Source of the DNA: Scolanthus callimorphus
Lineage: Eukaryota > Cnidaria > Anthozoa > Actiniaria > Edwardsiidae
Length of the DNA stretch: 64,000 nucleotides
Reading direction: 5' to 3'
NCBI GenBank assembly: GCA_033964015.1
Contig: CM066912.1
Location: forward strand, 8,458,371 to 8,522,370
Part shown: in pieces, positions 57,501 to 61,059 of the stretch
Numbering within the stretch: the first letter of the stretch is position 1
How the letters are laid out: each line of letters starts with the position of its first letter
The notes under the pieces: model-generated
Seen by the model: only the letters and a program-made list of their open reading frames with translations
The model's database searches: none
What the model was told of the DNA's origin: nothing
Translations under genes and position numbers: made by a program

Positions 57501-59848
57501 ATTAGCATATTTTCTGTTATAAACAAGGTCACATTTTGCAAGCTTGAACGGAACACCCCCCCCCCCCCCCCCCCCCCATGGGGTAAAAGGCAGAAACAAC
57601 TACTCACCGATACAGTAATCGGAGCTGTGGTTGGTCCATGTTGTTGTTTCTTCAGTACTTCATGAAAGGAGTCAGCATTCTGAGGCCCCTCAAATGTTGT
57701 GACTGGAAAGACATTACAAGAAATTATAGTCTGAGGATAATAATAATTCAAACATGTGTGGGCTCTGTGATTCATATTTCATGTTTGGGAATACAGTTAC
57801 ACACAAAAGACATCATCTTCAAGGCTTAAAAAAGTCTCTGAATTCTTTCAACATTTCAAATGCCTATCACAAGAGTTTAAAAATATGGTACAGGGTCTAT
57901 CGACCTAAACCTCTTAAATGACGTCTTCACACGGTGTGGTTTTAGATGTGATTTCTTTTGCAATGCCACAACAAGAGGTGCGAAAGACATAATCTCCCTT
58001 GCAATACTTCACTGCAATGGAGGTGAGATTTTTCTGAGATTGCAAAACCAATATTGCAGTGCAGTTGCTCGCTGTAGTTGTTTCCTAGGAGTTTCAGACA
58101 CTTTCAAAACAGGAGAGCCCACGGAATTCCCCATTTCTGTGATGGGTTTGTTTTGAATAGTGAATTGGATAGTGAATTACTCATAAATTGCTTTCATAAC
58201 AGTCATGCGAAAACCTCTCTAATGCTATTTGAATTTGTTTTGCGCTGGTTTCTCATTGGATGCCCCTGAGCTCCTACATCAAACATGAGTCTATCAGGAG
58301 AAGAATCAAAGTAAAGTAAAGTATATTCCCACCTTTTGGTGTGTGCTTTACTTTTCCAGCTTTCCACAAAGTGCTCTGAGCTGCAGATGGTCCAATGGTT
58401 ACATTCTAGAGAATATGTATAAATGCAATTATCATACTATTTTCAACAACAATAAGCTCAAAGGCCAGCACAGACAAGTCCTAGGTCAGGGGCGTAACCA
58501 GGGGGTCCAGGCCCCCGCCTTTCTCTGAAATTTTCCCAAACATTTACTGTATTTGCTGGAGAAAATTTTTTTTGTGCATTTTCGTCCCATGTTTTCACTA
58601 TCCGCCCCCCCCCCCCCTCCAGAAATTCCTGGCTACGCCGCTGTAGGTACAGTTGTGGGGATGAGTCCCCAAGTGTGAGTGTGTAAGGGACAAGTCCCCG
58701 AAACAAGTCCCACATACTGACACACTACTGGGGAATTTGCTGGGACCAAAATGATTGGTAAGTTTTCATTGGCTAGAATTACCTGCTGGGATGCAGGAAC
58801 AAGTCCCTCAAACCATACACACAGGAAAAAAATGCACAATTTGTCCCAGGGACAAGCCCCAGGATCAAACTGAAAAATTCCATGCAAAAACTAGGGAGAA
58901 CACACTAGGTAGGGGACTTGTCCGTGACAGCGGCGTAGCCAGGAATTTCTGAAGGGGGGGCTGGATAGTGAAAACATGGGACGAAAATGTGCAAATTTTC
59001 TCCAGCAAATACAGTAAATGTATGGGAAAATATCAGAGAAGGGGGGGGGGCTGGACCCCCCTGGCTACGCCCCTGCATGAAGCAGGTTCGTGGGACAGAT
59101 CCCTGGGCATTGTCTACTAGTCTGTGCCAGCCTTACCACTGTATGCATTGCTACGCGACCTCAAAATTCAATGCTGCGATGGGCGATTGGCGATTTTTAG
59201 CCGTCAATCAAACCAAAACATTAGATTCGGCTACTTCAGAGGGCCGACACTGATTGCAAAATCAACCAAATTGGTTTAAGCTATCCATTGGTTTCCTTGC
59301 CTCGAAGGTTTAACTTTCTGGTTCAAGAAAATTGACATTACAATTTTCTTGCGTAAAATCGCCAATCGCCCAACAGTGAATTTTGAGGTCGCGTAGCAAT
59401 GCATACAGTGGTAATCTGCAAAGATCACCCACATGAATCGATGATGCCAGTATGTAAGCTTACTTATTTGGGAACTGCGAATCAAGGAGTATAATTGTTA
59501 TACAAAGGACACTGCCAACTGAAACCTGAGATATCAATTAAGAACTCTGATTCCTATACAGCAAAGAAATAAAATAAAATTGACACTGAAAACTGCAGTC
59601 TAAAGTTGTTGTCTTCTTCTTGAAGAACCTTAAACTTTCTGAGGACGATATAAATCCGCGGTATAACAACTTACGTGGATATCATTGCTCGCTCCTTCCG
59701 CCAGAATATCCGAATAGTATCCTCTCTGCTTGATGTTAGGGTAACTAAGCCCAGCAGAAGGCGGTGATCGCGGAGAAACACTTCTTCTTCCCGTTGGAGA
59801 CCTCACTGACATATGAAAGTTGGACGACCGCGCGTGACCGTTTTGCAT
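9149..59848 (-). CDS. DNAH1: Axonemal dynein heavy chain 1 (DNAH1-like), N-terminal part, 28 exons, 3' end outside the window
   Basis: Axonemal dynein heavy chains are ATP-driven minus-end motors of cilia and flagella; DNAH1 belongs to the inner-arm group. I joined 28 exons with GT-AG borders and matching phases, giving about 1,614 of the roughly 4,200-4,300 residues usual for the family. In order they give the N-terminal tail (about residues 1-800), the linker (about 800-1,430, including [18 protein letters not shown]), then AAA1 with Walker A GPAGTGKT (about 1535-1542) and Walker B CFDEF (about 1585-1589). DNAH1 rather than another paralogue is suggested by [10 protein letters not shown] near the start, EPKVQLP and PRKIEIER in exon 4, and [18 protein letters not shown] in AAA1; this paralogue call rests on remembered family sequence, not a search. 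The gene runs off the left edge after exon 28. Three single-base losses (exons 11, 18, 19) break the frame as written. Large junction-derived arrays fill introns 22 and 28. Confidence 0.92.
9298..9553. mobile_element. Miniature inverted-repeat element, TAGAGCGG family
   Basis: The ends are TAGAGCGGTTTTCACATGAC and its inverted partner finishing GAAATCCGCTCTA. There is no coding capacity. Related copies are at 38671-38805 and 56550-56728. It lies in intron 27 next to exon 28. Confidence 0.8.
10248..10345 (-). CDS. DNAH1: DNAH1 exon 27
   Basis: About residues 1547-1579: [20 protein letters not shown] then [12 protein letters not shown], the conserved AAA1 stretch between Walker A and Walker B. 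The acceptor is TATGCAG and the donor AG|GTAAGG. Confidence 0.95.
10800..11066. mobile_element. Miniature element, GGCCGGTTTACACTT family, copy 1
   Basis: Ends AAATCGCAAGTGTAAACCGG at the right. The interior (GACAAAAATCGCCGCGACAA and similar) matches the inverted copy at 51712-52000. The left limit is approximate. It is followed directly by another inverted-repeat element. Confidence 0.75.
11067..11335. mobile_element. Miniature inverted-repeat element, AAGGCTGGTTTCC family
   Basis: Terminal inverted repeats AAGGCTGGTTTCCATATAGT and CTATATGGAAACCAGCCTT enclose repeats of CGACAGATACGAC. A degraded relative ends near 11600 (TTTATGGAAAACAGGCTTTA). Confidence 0.8.
11400..11600. repeat. Degraded relative of the AAGGCTGGTTTCC element with a poly-G tract
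   Basis: Contains CGACAGATACGACATG and ends ACTTTATGGAAAACAGGC. A G run lies at about 11524-11544. No gene is seen. Confidence 0.55.
11650..11854 (-). CDS. DNAH1: DNAH1 exon 26: AAA1 Walker A; seed of a 104-bp array
   Basis: About residues 1478-1546. Contains [40 protein letters not shown] and the P-loop [12 protein letters not shown], which binds ATP in the main motor site. The donor is AAG|GTATAAG. Seven copies of the acceptor region exist upstream. The one at 11854 is taken as real because only it continues into the rest of the exon. Confidence 0.96.
11787..12515. repeat. 104-bp tandem array (7 units) derived from the exon 26 acceptor
   Basis: CGTAGCC landmarks at 11790, 11894, 11998, 12102, 12206, 12310 and 12414 give an exact 104-bp period. 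Each unit contains, on the minus strand, the 3' splice site ACTATCGTAG, the first 68 bp of exon 26 and 36 bp of intron. The lowest unit is the real exon head. Differences between units are few (for example CTCTTCCC or GTCTTCCC). Confidence 0.95.
12620..12995. repeat. Degenerate CTGGAAATTCCAGG repeats within a weak inverted repeat
   Basis: Imperfect repeats of TGGAAATTCCAGGGGG occur with variable spacing between GGCTGATTTCCGCAGCGGGG and its diverged inverse near 12965-13000. It is in intron 25. Confidence 0.6.
13247..13329 (-). CDS. DNAH1: DNAH1 exon 25
   Basis: About residues 1451-1478: [20 protein letters not shown] then FEWISQL. The acceptor TTTTTCCAG lies next to the long CTG/TTG tract of the upstream intron. 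The donor AG|GTAGAT leaves AG, completed to Arg by A from exon 26. Confidence 0.92.
13360..13995. repeat. CAG/CAA (minus strand CTG/TTG) tract with a ~190-bp higher-order repeat
   Basis: About 630 bp of mixed CAACAG and CAGCAG triplets. Inside it the block AACAGCTGTAACAGCATTAG recurs about three times, so triplet expansion and block duplication both acted. It lies in intron 24 next to exon 25's acceptor. Every triplet frame is open, which yields misleading long reading frames. Confidence 0.9.
14161..14241 (-). CDS. DNAH1: DNAH1 exon 24
   Basis: 27 codons, about residues 1424-1450: [19 protein letters not shown] followed by LGALIVIE. The acceptor is CTTTTCAG and the donor GAG|GTAAGA. It is short and was found from the translation next to its splice sites. 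Confidence 0.93.
14610..14745. repeat. ~10-bp tandem repeat (ACGCCGAGAG)
   Basis: Imperfect repeats of GAGACGCCGAGAGACGCC and CAAGAGATGCC. It is in intron 23. Confidence 0.85.
14787..15201. mobile_element. Miniature inverted-repeat element with GGAATGA motifs
   Basis: Ends AGGGGCTCTTCACATGATTT and GTCATGCAAAGAGGCCCT are imperfect inverses. The interior has several ATTCCGGAATGA-like inverted motifs. It lies in intron 23, close to the end of exon 23. Confidence 0.7.
15260..15397 (-). CDS. DNAH1: DNAH1 exon 23
   Basis: 46 codons, about residues 1378-1423. Contains [20 protein letters not shown] and [11 protein letters not shown], the conserved end of the linker. The acceptor is TATTTCAG and the donor CAG|GTAGGT. 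It is separated from exon 22 by a 21-kb intron that is almost entirely array. Confidence 0.96.
15398..16002. other. Unique intronic sequence between exon 23 and the 71-bp array
   Basis: No conserved coding sequence is seen. It includes an AAATATTTTC-rich stretch and a short AATAATAAT run near 15870. It contains the branch region and acceptor for exon 23. Confidence 0.5.
16003..36633. repeat. 71-bp tandem array (about 290 units) derived from the exon 22 junction
   Basis: A 20.6-kb array with a 71-bp period fills intron 22. On the minus strand each unit carries 47 bp matching the end of exon 22 and the donor CCCACG|GTATGTAG plus 24 bp of intron. The top unit is the real exon end. Units differ by substitutions at a few recurrent positions and by occasional deletions, for example shortened units near 27170, 27730 and 28004. 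Larger blocks of units are themselves duplicated. Confidence 0.97.
36587..36766 (-). CDS. DNAH1: DNAH1 exon 22; seed of the 20.6-kb array
   Basis: 60 codons, about residues 1318-1377. Contains [39 protein letters not shown] and [10 protein letters not shown]. The acceptor is ATATCTCAG and the donor CCCACG|GTATGTAG. Its last 47 bp (36587-36633) together with 24 bp of intron form the 71-bp unit that is repeated down to 16003. Confidence 0.95.
36808..36985. mobile_element. Miniature element, GGGGCACTCGCACGCTT family, partial copy
   Basis: Starts AAAGGGGCACTCGCACGCTT and shares interior sequence with 45119-45323, but the second end is missing. Confidence 0.6.
37010..37200. other. Sequence shared with intron 26
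   Basis: CAACAAATATTTGCCGTAAG and CTGTTTTTAA-type segments also occur at 10428-10545, in the same order with ACAATTGCTCGTGTAC-like sequence. It is probably a dispersed repeat of unknown class. Confidence 0.55.
37480..37720. repeat. Dispersed repeat shared with 61060-61390
   Basis: Contains GAAATACCGGGTGATCTCCC, CGCGCGAAAACTTGATATC, ATGCTCGATTTTTAAGCTT and GATAAAATTCGTATCCCC, all found in opposite orientation near 61060-61390. Confidence 0.8.
37968..38195 (-). CDS. DNAH1: DNAH1 exon 21
   Basis: 76 codons, about residues 1242-1317. Contains [40 protein letters not shown] and [16 protein letters not shown], among the most conserved linker sequence in dyneins. The acceptor is TTGCCTAG and the donor AGG|GTAAGG. 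Confidence 0.97.
38469..38633 (-). CDS. DNAH1: DNAH1 exon 20
   Basis: 55 codons, about residues 1187-1241. Contains [39 protein letters not shown] and IWRKVM, a hallmark of axonemal dynein linkers. The acceptor is TTCCTAG and the donor CAG|GTTAGAG. Confidence 0.96.
38671..38805. mobile_element. Miniature inverted-repeat element, TAGAGCGG family
   Basis: A short copy with ends ATAGCGCGAATTTCACATGA and CTGAAATCCGCTCTA. It lies in intron 19 just beyond exon 20's acceptor. Confidence 0.75.
39202..39413 (-). CDS. DNAH1: DNAH1 exon 19, one base short at its start
   Basis: About residues 1116-1186. Contains [38 protein letters not shown] and [15 protein letters not shown]. From the acceptor CCACAG the phase-0 reading is GCC TAG, a stop; the conserved ALDKM start needs one more base. 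The donor is CAG|GTAAGAG. Confidence 0.9.
39536..39600. repeat. Dispersed relic of the exon 18 junction repeat
   Basis: Sequence resembling the 76-bp unit (ACATACAGACCTATTCAACG then GAGTATTCTTTG) lies 1.6 kb from the array, in the same intron and orientation. It is diverged and looks like an older copy. Confidence 0.65.
40020..40745 (+). pseudogene. LINE reverse-transcriptase 3' fragment, broken
   Basis: Plus-strand translation gives [20 protein letters not shown], a stop (ISR*), then [18 protein letters not shown] and [12 protein letters not shown]. After an A run near 40560 it shifts frame to [20 protein letters not shown]. This order is the end of the reverse transcriptase of jockey, L2 or CR1-type LINEs. 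At least one stop and one frameshift make it inactive. It is truncated at the 5' end and is followed by an A-rich tail (about 40775-40820). It lies in intron 18, antisense to DNAH1. Confidence 0.85.
41173..41430. repeat. 76-bp tandem array (4 units) derived from the exon 18 junction
   Basis: Units begin at 41173, 41249, 41325 and 41401; the last is the true exon 18 end. Each carries, on the minus strand, the exon tail TACTCCATTGAACAG-like sequence and a GTCTGT or GTCAGT donor. Two of the copies have CAGCCAAGTAC in place of CAATGGAGTAC. Confidence 0.9.
41404..41543 (-). CDS. DNAH1: DNAH1 exon 18, one base short; seed of a 76-bp array
   Basis: About residues 1069-1115. The first 26 codons (to CLDMGLQ) are in frame, then the written sequence reaches a stop at LM*. 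One frame over, [19 protein letters not shown] continues to the donor CAG|GTCAGT. The codons between are 5 bases where 6 are needed (41461-41465). The exon's tail and donor are repeated downstream in the intron with a 76-bp period. Confidence 0.9.
41644..41835 (+). promoter_or_regulatory. TATA-containing region, copy 1, upstream of the nested frame
   Basis: 192 bp containing TATATAAAG (41760) and CCGGTAAGTCC. It is nearly identical to 43004-43195, with one mismatch noticed. The TATA, a 5' exon-like stretch and the donor are all inside the duplicated segment. Confidence 0.45.
41972..42193 (+). CDS. Candidate small secreted-protein exon nested in DNAH1 intron 17
   Basis: An ATG opens a 73-codon frame. 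Residues 1 to about 24 look like a signal peptide (basic Arg7, then a hydrophobic core [17 protein letters not shown]), followed by an acidic, Ala/Pro-rich segment. After residue 62 the frame crosses GAG|GTAATTTCG, a possible donor, so the coding exon may end at 42157. Upstream are a TATATAAAG at 41760, a possible 5' UTR exon ending CCG|GTAAGTCC (donor at 41816) and an acceptor CCAACAG just before 41968. No cysteine-rich or other known domain is seen, and I do not recognise the product. It could be a chance frame. Confidence 0.35.
   Translation: MQYYYSRILALVIFALTPLSLVLGQFDEHVDHYLEALAAAPAPGEAAAVAPQNLPPVENNNEVISFMDFALVF
42470..42590. repeat. Poly-C tract with CCCCTACC repeats
   Basis: A long C run (about 42541-42583) is preceded by CCATCACCCCC and CCTACCTA repeats. 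The length may be unreliable in the assembly. Confidence 0.9.
42600..42960. repeat. ~85-bp imperfect tandem repeat (4 copies)
   Basis: The motif GAAGGCAAGTGTCGGACCTG recurs near 42615, 42699, 42780 and 42866, with AGAAGGCGACGTGATTGAGA between. It lies in intron 17. Confidence 0.8.
43004..43195 (+). repeat. TATA-containing region, copy 2
   Basis: Direct repeat of 41644-41835 at an offset of 1,360 bp. The sequences diverge right after AAAATCTTTT. No copy of the signal-peptide frame follows. LTRs are unlikely because the ends are not TG...CA and no retroelement frame lies between. Confidence 0.85.
43432..43490. repeat. CAAA microsatellite
   Basis: About 14 uninterrupted AAAC repeats. Confidence 0.95.
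43568..43741 (-). CDS. DNAH1: DNAH1 exon 17
   Basis: 58 codons, about residues 1011-1068. Contains [35 protein letters not shown] and RHWEQ, the conserved linker motif. The acceptor is TTTTTACAG and the donor CAG|GTATGT. Confidence 0.95.
43945..44392. mobile_element. Miniature inverted-repeat element, TGTTACACGGGACAACT family
   Basis: Left end ATGTTACACGAGACAACTTT, right end GTTGCGAGTTGTCCCGTGTA. Inside, AAGCATGACGATTTTTTCGC is mirrored by GCGAAAAAATCGTCAAGCTT, which suggests a second hairpin element nested within (about 44070-44310). The family is shared with 53665-54100. Confidence 0.8.
44416..44553 (-). CDS. DNAH1: DNAH1 exon 16
   Basis: 46 codons, about residues 965-1010. Contains [33 protein letters not shown] and IDAEQLEQ. 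The acceptor is CTTTATAG and the donor CAG|GTACTG. A transposon copy ends about 20 bp inside the downstream intron. Confidence 0.94.
45119..45323. mobile_element. Miniature element, GGGGCACTCGCACGCTT family, complete copy
   Basis: Inverted ends AAAGAGGCACTCACACGCTT and AAGCGTGCGAGTGCCCCTTT bound 205 bp without coding capacity. It ends 10 bp from exon 15's donor. Confidence 0.8.
45333..45630 (-). CDS. DNAH1: DNAH1 exon 15
   Basis: About residues 865-964. Contains [37 protein letters not shown] and [14 protein letters not shown], a strongly conserved linker segment. The acceptor is ATTCCAAAG and the donor TCG|GTACGT. Confidence 0.95.
45688..46086. mobile_element. Miniature inverted-repeat element, TAGAGTACTCAAGTG family
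   Basis: TAGAGTACTCAAGTGATGAC and GTCACACTTGAGTACTCTA are terminal inverses. An inner pair, GAATACATAATTTTCTTCAA and TTAAAGAAAATTATGTATTC, makes nearly the whole element a hairpin. It lies in intron 14. Confidence 0.85.
46347..46549 (-). CDS. DNAH1: DNAH1 exon 14
   Basis: About residues 798-865, at the start of the linker region. Contains [36 protein letters not shown] and [15 protein letters not shown]. The acceptor is TTCTTGCAG and the donor GCTAA|GTATGT. Confidence 0.94.
46795..46985. repeat. TTGGTCGCCAGGTGTCAT repeats
   Basis: Clustered copies of AACTTTTGGTCGCCAGGTGT and shorter TTGTCGCCA units, starting with the palindrome GTCGCCAGCTGGCGAC. It lies in intron 13. Confidence 0.75.
47099..47324 (-). 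CDS. DNAH1: DNAH1 exon 13
   Basis: About residues 722-797. Contains [18 protein letters not shown] and [18 protein letters not shown]. The acceptor is TTGTCCCTAG and the donor GAG|GTATAC. It ends in phase 0 at about the tail-linker border. Confidence 0.93.
47430..47575. mobile_element. Fragment related to the 2-kb inverted-repeat transposon
   Basis: About five imperfect repeats of GGTTTTCCCGCGATAAA lead into an end, CTATCGCCTGCAAGCAGGCT, that resembles the terminus of the element at 2976-4994. Confidence 0.6.
47858..48255. mobile_element. Miniature inverted-repeat element, AAGCCGGGAAAATACGAG family
   Basis: Ends AAGCCGGGAAAATACGAGGC and CTCGTATTTCCCCGGCTT are inverted, followed inward by CACAAAATTCCTCAACTTG and its inverse. 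The right end is 10 bp from exon 12's donor. Confidence 0.85.
48266..48480 (-). CDS. DNAH1: DNAH1 exon 12
   Basis: About residues 651-722. Contains [47 protein letters not shown] and NLDINQYL. The acceptor is TTTGTTTCAG and the donor CTCGA|GTAAGT. A transposon-like inverted-repeat element (47858-48255) begins 10 bp inside the downstream intron. Confidence 0.93.
48610..48790. repeat. Imperfect tandem duplication in intron 11
   Basis: CAAGTACAATAACTGTCACG at about 48641 and CAAGTACAATAACTATCACG near 48735 share flanking GAGCACGTGATCACTAAA. No gene is seen. Confidence 0.7.
48881..49009 (-). CDS. DNAH1: DNAH1 exon 11, one base short
   Basis: About residues 607-650. Read from the normal splice junction it starts KPKKNAL, then hits a stop after a few codons. 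From the next base onward another frame gives [16 protein letters not shown] and FDKGILATK, the expected sequence. One T appears to be missing from the T run at 48990-48992. The length is 129 bp where the phases need 130. Confidence 0.88.
49849..50080. mobile_element. Miniature hairpin element, GTTCCGCCAATCAAACT family, copy 1
   Basis: CCCTGTTTCGCCTAGTGCAG near the left is mirrored by CTGCACTAGGCGAAACAGGG on the right. It matches 52320-52578 along its length in the same orientation. Confidence 0.85.
50089..50230. repeat. Near-perfect hairpin in intron 10
   Basis: TTTTGTGATCTCCAGAATAA and GTGGAATCAGGC on the left are mirrored by GCCTGATTCCAC and GTGATCTCCAGAGTAAACAA (reverse complement) on the right, around a short loop near 50155. 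It is probably a foldback element. Confidence 0.85.
50499..50629 (-). CDS. DNAH1: DNAH1 exon 10
   Basis: About residues 564-607. Contains [18 protein letters not shown] and [16 protein letters not shown]. The donor TACAA|GTAAGT leaves AA, which with G from exon 11 makes Lys. Confidence 0.9.
51510..51677 (-). CDS. DNAH1: DNAH1 exon 9
   Basis: 56 whole codons, about residues 508-563. Contains [34 protein letters not shown] and [14 protein letters not shown]. The acceptor is GGTTCCTCAG and the donor CAG|GTCTGT. A DNA transposon copy begins about 35 bp upstream, at 51712. Confidence 0.93.
51712..52000. mobile_element. Miniature element, GGCCGGTTTACACTT family, copy 2
   Basis: Begins AAAGGCCGGTTTACACTTTT and shares most of its length, in opposite orientation, with 10800-11066. 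It lies just upstream of exon 9's acceptor. The right limit is approximate. Confidence 0.75.
52320..52578. mobile_element. Miniature hairpin element, GTTCCGCCAATCAAACT family, copy 2
   Basis: Starts near TTGTTCCGCCAATCAAACTA and ends near GTCGCGATGCAACGATTTTA, with the same internal hairpin as copy 1. It lies in intron 8, 30 bp from exon 8's donor. Confidence 0.85.
52611..52825 (-). CDS. DNAH1: DNAH1 exon 8
   Basis: About residues 436-507. Contains [32 protein letters not shown] and [14 protein letters not shown]. The acceptor is CTTGACAG and the donor CAG|GTAATT. It ends in phase 0. Confidence 0.92.
53167..53324 (-). CDS. DNAH1: DNAH1 exon 7
   Basis: About residues 383-436. Contains [34 protein letters not shown] and [12 protein letters not shown]. 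The acceptor is TTCTTTTAG and the donor AGAG|GTCAGT. One leftover base joins GT from exon 8 to make Gly. Confidence 0.92.
53665..54100. mobile_element. Miniature inverted-repeat element, TGTTACACGGGACAACT family
   Basis: Ends TTAAGGTGGTGTTACACGGG and CCCGTGTAACATCGCCTTAA are inverted. The interior has many GTTGCGCG and CAACTTTTCGCG motifs. It has no coding capacity. Confidence 0.85.
54275..54600. repeat. Dispersed repeat with GGTACCTTTTAGGGGTCA units
   Basis: Contains TATCACACTTGTTGGTACCT, a GGTACCCTTTAGGGGTAA unit and AATAGGGGAGTTCCCCC. The same modules occur at 63400-63515 and 63937-64000. Confidence 0.75.
54616..55060 (-). CDS. DNAH1: DNAH1 exon 6
   Basis: The largest exon here (445 bp, about residues 235-383). 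It contains [17 protein letters not shown], a Lys-rich insert ([10 protein letters not shown]) and then [20 protein letters not shown] and [15 protein letters not shown]. The acceptor is TTGTTTCAG and the donor GACAA|GTAAGT. Confidence 0.93.
55150..55490. mobile_element. Inverted-repeat element in intron 5
   Basis: GTTTGCAGGTGTTGCGTGAC then ATTTTGAATTTTGATCCCA on the left are mirrored by TGGGATCAAAATTCAAAATG and CACACAACACCTGCAAAC on the right. Coding capacity was not seen. The outer limits are uncertain. Confidence 0.75.
55671..55942 (-). CDS. DNAH1: DNAH1 exon 5
   Basis: A 272-bp exon, about residues 144-235. It contains [31 protein letters not shown] and [11 protein letters not shown], which match the DNAH1 tail in order. 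The acceptor is CTGCTATAG and the donor ACAG|GTATTG. Confidence 0.92.
55990..56258. mobile_element. Miniature inverted-repeat element, TTACCACTGTATGC family, copy 1
   Basis: Starts TTACCACTGTATGCGACCTC and ends GCATACAGTGGTAA. The left arm lacks the ATTGCTACG segment present in copy 2. Confidence 0.8.
56550..56728. mobile_element. Miniature inverted-repeat element, TAGAGCGG family
   Basis: Ends TAGAGCAGATTTCATATGAC and ATGAAATCTGCTCTA, in intron 4. Confidence 0.75.
57114..57202 (-). CDS. DNAH1: DNAH1 exon 4
   Basis: About residues 115-144. It carries [15 protein letters not shown] and VPRKIEIER, a block well conserved in DNAH1 N-termini. The acceptor is CATTTGCAG and the donor AG|GTAGGC. 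It ends two bases into an Arg codon completed by exon 5. Confidence 0.9.
57608..57702 (-). CDS. DNAH1: DNAH1 exon 3
   Basis: About residues 83-114, starting [20 protein letters not shown]. The acceptor is TCTTTCCAG and the donor TCG|GTGAGTAG. A poly-C run (57556-57577) lies just inside the downstream intron. Confidence 0.82.
58333..58405 (-). CDS. DNAH1: DNAH1 exon 2
   Basis: A 73-bp exon encoding about residues 59-83 ([20 protein letters not shown] and following). The acceptor is TTCTCTAG and the donor AAAG|GTGGGAAT. It leaves one base of a codon, which joins TC from exon 3 to make Val. It was called from splice sites, phase and position, and has weak sequence conservation. Confidence 0.75.
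58487..59075. mobile_element. Two inverted GGGGCGTAGCCAGG elements around a GGGACAAGTCCC core
   Basis: 58487-58643 starts CAGGGGCGTAACCAGG and ends CCTGGCTACGCCGCTG. 58928-59075 is its inverse (CAGCGGCGTAGCCAGG to CCTGGCTACGCCCCTG). CAGGGGCGTAGCCAGG-type ends are typical of hAT-like non-autonomous elements. Between them 58644-58927 carries inverted GGGACAAGTCCC motifs, so the whole may be one composite insertion. Confidence 0.75.
59133..59414. mobile_element. Miniature inverted-repeat element, TTACCACTGTATGC family, copy 2
   Basis: Perfect-looking inverted ends TTACCACTGTATGCATTGCT and AGCAATGCATACAGTGGTAA, then CGACCTCAAAATTCA on both arms. It lies in intron 1. Confidence 0.85.
59675..59848 (-). 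CDS. DNAH1: DNAH1 exon 1 (start codon)
   Basis: Residues 1-58. I chose the ATG at 59848 because it is the first ATG in the open frame, has A at -3 (GCCAAAATGC), and the upstream extension of the frame begins only with GTG. The exon is rich in Ser, Arg and Pro and ends with the conserved [10 protein letters not shown] block. The donor is CAC|GTAAGTTG. It ends in phase 0. Confidence 0.85.
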
Positions 59849-60180
59849 TTTGGCGCGAGTTTCCACGTAAAATTAGAACGAATTCTTCAATTCTATGAGT
59901 CAGTTCGACTTCTAAGCAAAGTGCAGTCTTCGTTGAGGGCCTCTGCAGCTTTAAATATTTTCAAATTATGTTACTTTCTCCATAAATAACACTTTTCCAG
60001 GCGTCATTTTACGAAGCCTTACAGTATTTTGACGGAGAACTGTCTTGAAGCGTTCCTATGGCGACCTGGTAACGAGAGAACCCGGATGTAGCCCGCCATT
60101 TTCCCCAAAGCATTGTGGGTAGATTTACGTGTGCGTTTGCGGTGCGCGGAAGTTCGCGGGGACATTAAAACCTGAACAAC
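59849..60180 (-). promoter_or_regulatory. DNAH1 5' UTR and proximal promoter
   Basis: Upstream of the start codon lies sequence without a TATA box that contains the X-box, an AAAATGGCGGG motif resembling a YY1 site, and ACCCACAATGC. The transcription start cannot be set from sequence. A forkhead-type TGTAAACA occurs further up at 60524-60531; its relevance is uncertain. Confidence 0.4.
60052..60065 (-). promoter_or_regulatory. RFX X-box in the DNAH1 promoter
   Basis: On the minus strand the 14 bases GTCGCCATAGGAAC fit the RFX consensus RYYNYY-NN-RRNRAC at every position, and the reverse strand also fits. It lies about 204 bp upstream of the DNAH1 start codon. RFX factors switch on cilium genes through such sites close to start codons, so both place and gene identity support the call. 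Confidence 0.65.
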
Positions 60181-60604
60181 AACAACCAAAGGTTATATAT
60201 TATTTATGTTAAACGCCGCGGAGAAATAGTGTTTTGCTGACGTTTCGAGCGTTAGCCCTTCATGTTTTCTTGTTCGAGTTTTTTGTACTTGTATTTCATT
60301 TTGCTTTCGCATGTACTCGTCGTGAAGTCTTTTCTGTGCTTTTCCCCTCTTTGTCTTCAACACACAATCTAGTACCATCAGTGTTTCCTATTTTCTCTCG
60401 ATGCAATGCAATTTGGCTCGATTAGCCTAGTGTTACTCTAGGTTGCCTGTACAAATTGTTTTATGTCAGATTTTGCACCTTATATTAACTGCATGCCTTA
60501 CCTTTAATTTTCATTATCAAGAATGTAAACAATATCGACAATAGAAAAGTACAAATAAAGATTGTTATTGTTCGTCTATTTATCTATTAGGGACCGCTCA
60601 TTTT

Positions 60605-60610
60605 TTATCA

Positions 60611-60643
<33 letters not shown>

Positions 60644-60745
60644 CTGGTGGAAATGAGGGGGGGGGGGGGGGGGCACCCAAAAAAATACGGCCTCAAAGGG
60701 GGGCCACCATAAAAAATACGCCCCTAAAGGGGGGGGGGGGGTCGC
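60605..60745. repeat. Poly-G tracts with AAAAAATACG units
   Basis: G runs at about 60611-60643 and 60657-60673 are followed by GGGG-CACCCAAAAAAATACG-like repeats. Run lengths may be unreliable. Confidence 0.9.
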
Positions 60746-61059
60746 CAAAAAAATAGAAGCACATAACAGGGAGGGAACGAAAAGTTGGTACAAATTTTTC
60801 TTGTTCTGGAGAGGGTCGTAATTTTTTCAGCAAGATTTGGACAATGAAGAGAGCGAAACAGCTACAGATAGTAGTTATTCCAGCAACTTCTCTATCATAT
60901 GCATTTTTCTACTTAACTTCACCAGAAACATCTAGCTTACTTGAAACATGTAACGGCGAACCATGCTGTGGATTATTCGTGGCAAGTTTATGACCATATT
61001 CATTAAATGAACTCTCGCCTGCTTACCCAATCAGGTTTTCTTTTGTGATAAATAGAGGA

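Noticed and set aside
60193..60425. Overlapping frames on both strands just upstream of the dynein promoter
   Set aside because: Overlap on both strands, no domain, and a sequence (CGAAACGTCAGC) I associate with dispersed repeats. No reliable gene call is possible.
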